Part shown: in pieces, positions 5,890 to 7,991 of the stretch
Layout: each line of letters opens with the position of its first letter
How positions within the stretch are numbered: position 1 is the first letter of the stretch
From: Pseudonocardiales bacterium
GTDB taxonomy: Bacteria; Actinomycetota; Actinomycetes; Mycobacteriales; Pseudonocardiaceae
Length of the DNA: 7,991 bases
Assembly (NCBI GenBank): GCA_013695005.1
Contig: JACDBJ010000094.1
Coordinates: 1-7,991, forward strand
Direction of reading: 5' to 3'
Notes under the pieces: model-generated
Databases searched by the model: none
Seen by the model: the letters and a program-made list of their open reading frames with translations, nothing else
What the model was told of the DNA's origin: nothing
Position numbers and translations under genes: made by a program

Positions 5890-7451
5890 GCCACCCAGAC
5901 GGCGGTGTCCGGCGGCAGCAGACCGTCGACCAGCTTCGCGCTGCTGAGCAGGACCTCACCCGCGGGCAATGGCACGGCTTCCGCCGAGGTGTTCAACATG
6001 CAGACAAGCGACGAGCCGGCACGGCGGTAGGCGAAGCAGCCGTCCGGCGCGGGCAGCCAGTCCAGCGCGCTGGCGAAACCACGGTGCTCGTGCCGCAGCT
6101 CGATGGCTCGCCGGTACAGCGACAGGGTGGAGCGGGGCTCGTCCAACTGGGCCGCGACTGTCAGCTTCGACCACTCCGTCGGCATCGGCAGCCACGGCCG
6201 GCCGGTGGTGAACCCGAACCCTGGCTCGTCGCCGTCCCACGGGACCGGCACCCGGCCGCCGTCGCGCCCCCGGCTGGTGTGCCCCGAGCGTTCCCACACC
6301 GGGTCCTGCAGCGCCTCGTCGGGCAGCTCGACATTCGCCAGCCCGAGCTCCTCACCGTTGTAGACGAAGATCACCCCAGGCAACGCCAGCTCGACCAGTG
6401 CCATCGCCCGCGCCCGACGCAGGCCGAGCTCCCCGCCGCCGTAGCGGGTCACCTCCCGGGTGACGTCATGGTTGGACAGTGTCCAGGTCGGGGTCGCGCC
6501 GACCTCGGCAACCGCGTGCAGCGAGTGCTCGATCGCCTCCCGCATGTCCTCGGCGCCGTACGGGGCCTCGGCCAGCCGGAAGTTGAAGCCGAGGTGCAGC
6601 TCGTCCGGCCGCAGGTACATCGCGAACCTGGCGTCGTTGCGCACCCAGATCTCACCGAGCAGCACGCGGTCGGGGTAGTCGTCGACCACCCGCCGCATCA
6701 GCCGGTGGACCTCGTGCACGTCGTCGTGGTCGAAGCGCACGTCGCCGCCGGAGTCGCTGATCAGGCCCTGCTGCGCCGCCTCGGCGTCAGGCAGTCCCGC
6801 CGGCTTGGCCATCCCGTGCGCCACGTCGATCCGGAAGCCGTCGGCGCCCCGGTCGAGCCAGAACCGCAGCGTCTCCTCGAGGTCGGCGTGGACCTCCGGG
6901 TTGTGCCAGTTCAGGTCCGGCTGCTCGGGGGCGAACAGGTGCAGGTACCACTCCCGCTGGCCCTCCGCCCCGGCCTGGTGCCACGCCGGCCCGCCGAACT
7001 GGCTGGGCCAGTTGTTCGGCGGCTCCGAATCATCGGGCCCGCGGCCGGGGCGGAAGTGGAATCGCGCCCGCTCCGGGCTACCCGGCGGGGACGCCACCGC
7101 CTCCTGGAACCACCGGTGCTGCGAGGAGGTGTGGTTGGGCACCAGGTCGATGATGATCCGGATGCCGCGCTCGTGGGCGTCGTGGACCAGCGCATCGAAG
7201 GCCTCCAGGTCGCCGAACAACGGGTCGACGTCGCGCGGGTCGGCCACGTCGTAGCCGCCGTCGGCCATCGGGGACCGGTAGAACGGTGTGATCCACACCG
7301 CGTCGACCCCGAGGTCGGCCAGGTAACCCAGCCGGCCGCGTATCCCGTCCAGGTCACCGACCCCGTCGCCGTTCGAGTCGGCGAAGCTGCGCACGTAGAC
7401 CTGGTAACAGACTGCATCGCGCCACCACTGGGTGGCAGGCTGAGCGGACAT
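5886..7451 (-). CDS. aglA: GH13 alpha-glucosidase (oligo-1,6-glucosidase type, Rv2471-like)
   Basis: This 521-residue cytosolic glycoside hydrolase should release glucose from the non-reducing end of short alpha-glucosides. The (beta/alpha)8 GH13 regions are all present: DSNGDGVGDLDG (25-36, calcium-loop type), region I DLVPNHTS (102-109), region V QPDLNW (177-182, typical of the oligo-1,6-glucosidase subfamily), region II DGFRIDVAHG with nucleophile D209, region III LLGEIW with acid/base E267, and region IV SNHD with D329. V210, just after the nucleophile, is the residue linked to alpha-1,6 preference in yeast isomaltase and Bacillus oligo-1,6-glucosidase, whereas Thr goes with alpha-1,4. 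There is no signal peptide. The ATG at 7451 has GAGGGG at 7460-7455 overlapping the glbO stop. The same glbO-aglA order is known in M. tuberculosis. The stop overlaps the opposing gene by 4 bp. Exact substrate is inference; alpha-glucosidase is the safe name. Confidence 0.93.
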   Translation of the reverse strand: MSAQPATQWWRDAVCYQVYVRSFADSNGDGVGDLDGIRGRLGYLADLGVDAVWITPFYRSPMADGGYDVADPRDVDPLFGDLEAFDALVHDAHERGIRIIIDLVPNHTSSQHRWFQEAVASPPGSPERARFHFRPGRGPDDSEPPNNWPSQFGGPAWHQAGAEGQREWYLHLFAPEQPDLNWHNPEVHADLEETLRFWLDRGADGFRIDVAHGMAKPAGLPDAEAAQQGLISDSGGDVRFDHDDVHEVHRLMRRVVDDYPDRVLLGEIWVRNDARFAMYLRPDELHLGFNFRLAEAPYGAEDMREAIEHSLHAVAEVGATPTWTLSNHDVTREVTRYGGGELGLRRARAMALVELALPGVIFVYNGEELGLANVELPDEALQDPVWERSGHTSRGRDGGRVPVPWDGDEPGFGFTTGRPWLPMPTEWSKLTVAAQLDEPRSTLSLYRRAIELRHEHRGFASALDWLPAPDGCFAYRRAGSSLVCMLNTSAEAVPLPAGEVLLSSAKLVDGLLPPDTAVWVA

Positions 7452-7454
7452 CGA

Positions 7455-7460
7455 CCCCTC
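7455..7460 (-). promoter_or_regulatory. aglA ribosome binding site overlapping the glbO stop
   Basis: On the - strand GAGGGG (7460-7455) precedes the aglA ATG (7451-7449) by 3 nt and shares two bases with the glbO TGA (7461-7459). Ribosomes finishing glbO would end on this site, which favours translational coupling. Confidence 0.65.
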
Positions 7461-7842
7461 AGAATCCGGTGTTGACCATGCTGGCGGCGGCCATCTCTAG
7501 GTAGGTCCACAACTGACGGCGATGAGGCTCGTCGAGACCGGCGTCGTCGACCGCGATCCGCATGCAACGCAGCCAGGCGTCGCGCTCGATCGGCCCGATG
7601 GAGAACGGCGCGTGGCGCATCCGCAGCCGGGGGTGGCCGCGCTGCTCGGAGTAGGTCCGCGGGCCGCCCCAGTACTGCTCGAGGAACATCCGCAGCCGAT
7701 CCTCGGCCGGCCCGAGATCCTCCTCTGGATAGATCGGCCGCAGCACCGAGTCGGCCTTCACCTCCTCGTAGAACCTGGACACGATCTTGCGGAAGGTCTG
7801 CTCGCCACCGACCTCGGCGTAGAAGTTCTGCGGATCGCTCAC
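7459..7842 (-). CDS. glbO: Group II truncated haemoglobin (trHbO)
   Basis: This 127-residue 2-on-2 globin binds haem. The trHbO family is linked to oxygen, NO and peroxide chemistry and, in mycobacteria, to membrane-associated respiration. Key residues match M. tuberculosis GlbO with an offset of two: TyrB10 is Y25, TyrCD1 is Y38, proximal HisF8 is H77 (in RMRHAPF) and TrpG8 is W90. The block from FLEQYWGGP through RGHPRLRM is almost invariant in the family. The GTG at 7842 gives an N-terminus (SDPQNFYAEVGG) of family length. Its GGAGGG site directly abuts the codon, which is unusually close. A TTG at 7860 would add six residues and overlap the upstream stop as TTGA, but it has no ribosome binding site. 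aglA follows after 7 bp, so the two form an operon, probably with the partial gene upstream. Confidence 0.95.
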   Translation of the reverse strand: MSDPQNFYAEVGGEQTFRKIVSRFYEEVKADSVLRPIYPEEDLGPAEDRLRMFLEQYWGGPRTYSEQRGHPRLRMRHAPFSIGPIERDAWLRCMRIAVDDAGLDEPHRRQLWTYLEMAAASMVNTGF

Positions 7843-7856
7843 CCCTCCATCCTGAC

Positions 7857-7991
7857 TCAAGCACGGCTCGGCGGGGGAGCCGGTGAGGCCTCGGCCGGTC
7901 CGGACGGCCGCGCGCCGGTCGCCGGCCGGGGCAGGTCCTCGGCGTCGAACGCCTCGGCGAGGGCGGCGTTGAGCGCGCGCTGCACCGCGAA
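7857..7991 (-). CDS. C-terminal end of an unidentified protein (partial)
   Basis: The last 44 codons of a - strand gene enter from the right edge and stop at TGA (7859-7857). The visible part starts with an amphipathic helix (VQRALNAALAEAFDAEDLP), then a Pro/Ala/Ser-rich tail ending in PPPSRA. The helix pattern would suit the cytosolic end of a small mechanosensitive-channel (MscS-type) protein, which I recall near glbO genes in some actinobacteria, but this is a guess. The stop lies 14 nt before the glbO GTG, so the gene is probably in the same operon. Confidence 0.6.
   Translation of the reverse strand, partial: FAVQRALNAALAEAFDAEDLPRPATGARPSGPAEASPAPPPSRA

Noticed and set aside
5739..7475. 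A 578-codon open frame on the + strand opposite aglA
   Set aside because: It is antisense to a full GH13 enzyme with every catalytic motif. Its translation is Arg/Pro/Val-rich low-complexity without family features, a usual by-product of high-GC codon use.
6911..7864. A 317-codon - strand frame spanning glbO and the start of aglA
   Set aside because: It lies out of frame over two genes with conserved catalytic and haem-binding residues, and its translation is Arg-rich and featureless.

Overview
This window is GC-rich chromosomal DNA of an actinobacterium, most likely from the Mycobacteriales/Pseudonocardiales side. Three things point there: the 5S rRNA sequence, strong G/C preference at third codon positions, and a gene order I recognise from Mycobacterium tuberculosis. 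In M. tuberculosis, Rv2478c (SSB-like), Rv2477c (ettA), Rv2475c (thioesterase-like) and Rv2474c run one way, and Rv2470 (glbO) and Rv2471 (aglA) run towards them. The same order is seen here. The synteny is recalled from knowledge, not from a search.

Layout, left to right. (1) A complete 5S rRNA (about 5-122) and a strong intrinsic terminator (134-177) close an rRNA operon lying to the left. (2) After a roughly 180 bp leader come a second-type single-stranded DNA-binding protein (359-871) and the ABC-F translation factor EttA (933-2609), both on the + strand. (3) Where M. tuberculosis has the large NAD-dependent glutamate dehydrogenase gene (Rv2476c), this window has two genes I cannot name. 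One (2697-4364) has an Ala-rich helical-repeat N-terminus, a low-complexity linker and a C-terminal domain that reads like a degenerate GGDEF domain. The other (4361-4762) is a small protein with a repetitive histidine-rich segment, overlapping the first by 4 bp. (4) A hot-dog thioesterase (4832-5254) and an uncharacterised Rv2474c-like protein (5257-5889) follow, 2 bp apart. (5) On the - strand, a group II truncated haemoglobin (glbO, 7842-7459) lies just upstream of a GH13 alpha-glucosidase (aglA, 7451-5886). The aglA stop overlaps the stop of the + strand operon at a shared CTAG. (6) The right edge holds the last 44 codons of another - strand gene.

Most of the window is ordinary conserved housekeeping DNA: translation (5S, EttA), DNA metabolism (SSB), acyl-thioester hydrolysis, oligosaccharide hydrolysis and a haem protein. 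The accessory part is 2610-4762. There a predicted pseudo-GGDEF protein, carrying the only TTA codon I found in the window and a cluster of rare codons near its start, is coupled to a His-rich repeat protein. No mobile elements, CRISPR arrays, tRNAs or integrase/attachment sites were seen. The only stretch near or above 180 bases without a gene (172-358) holds no gene I can support.
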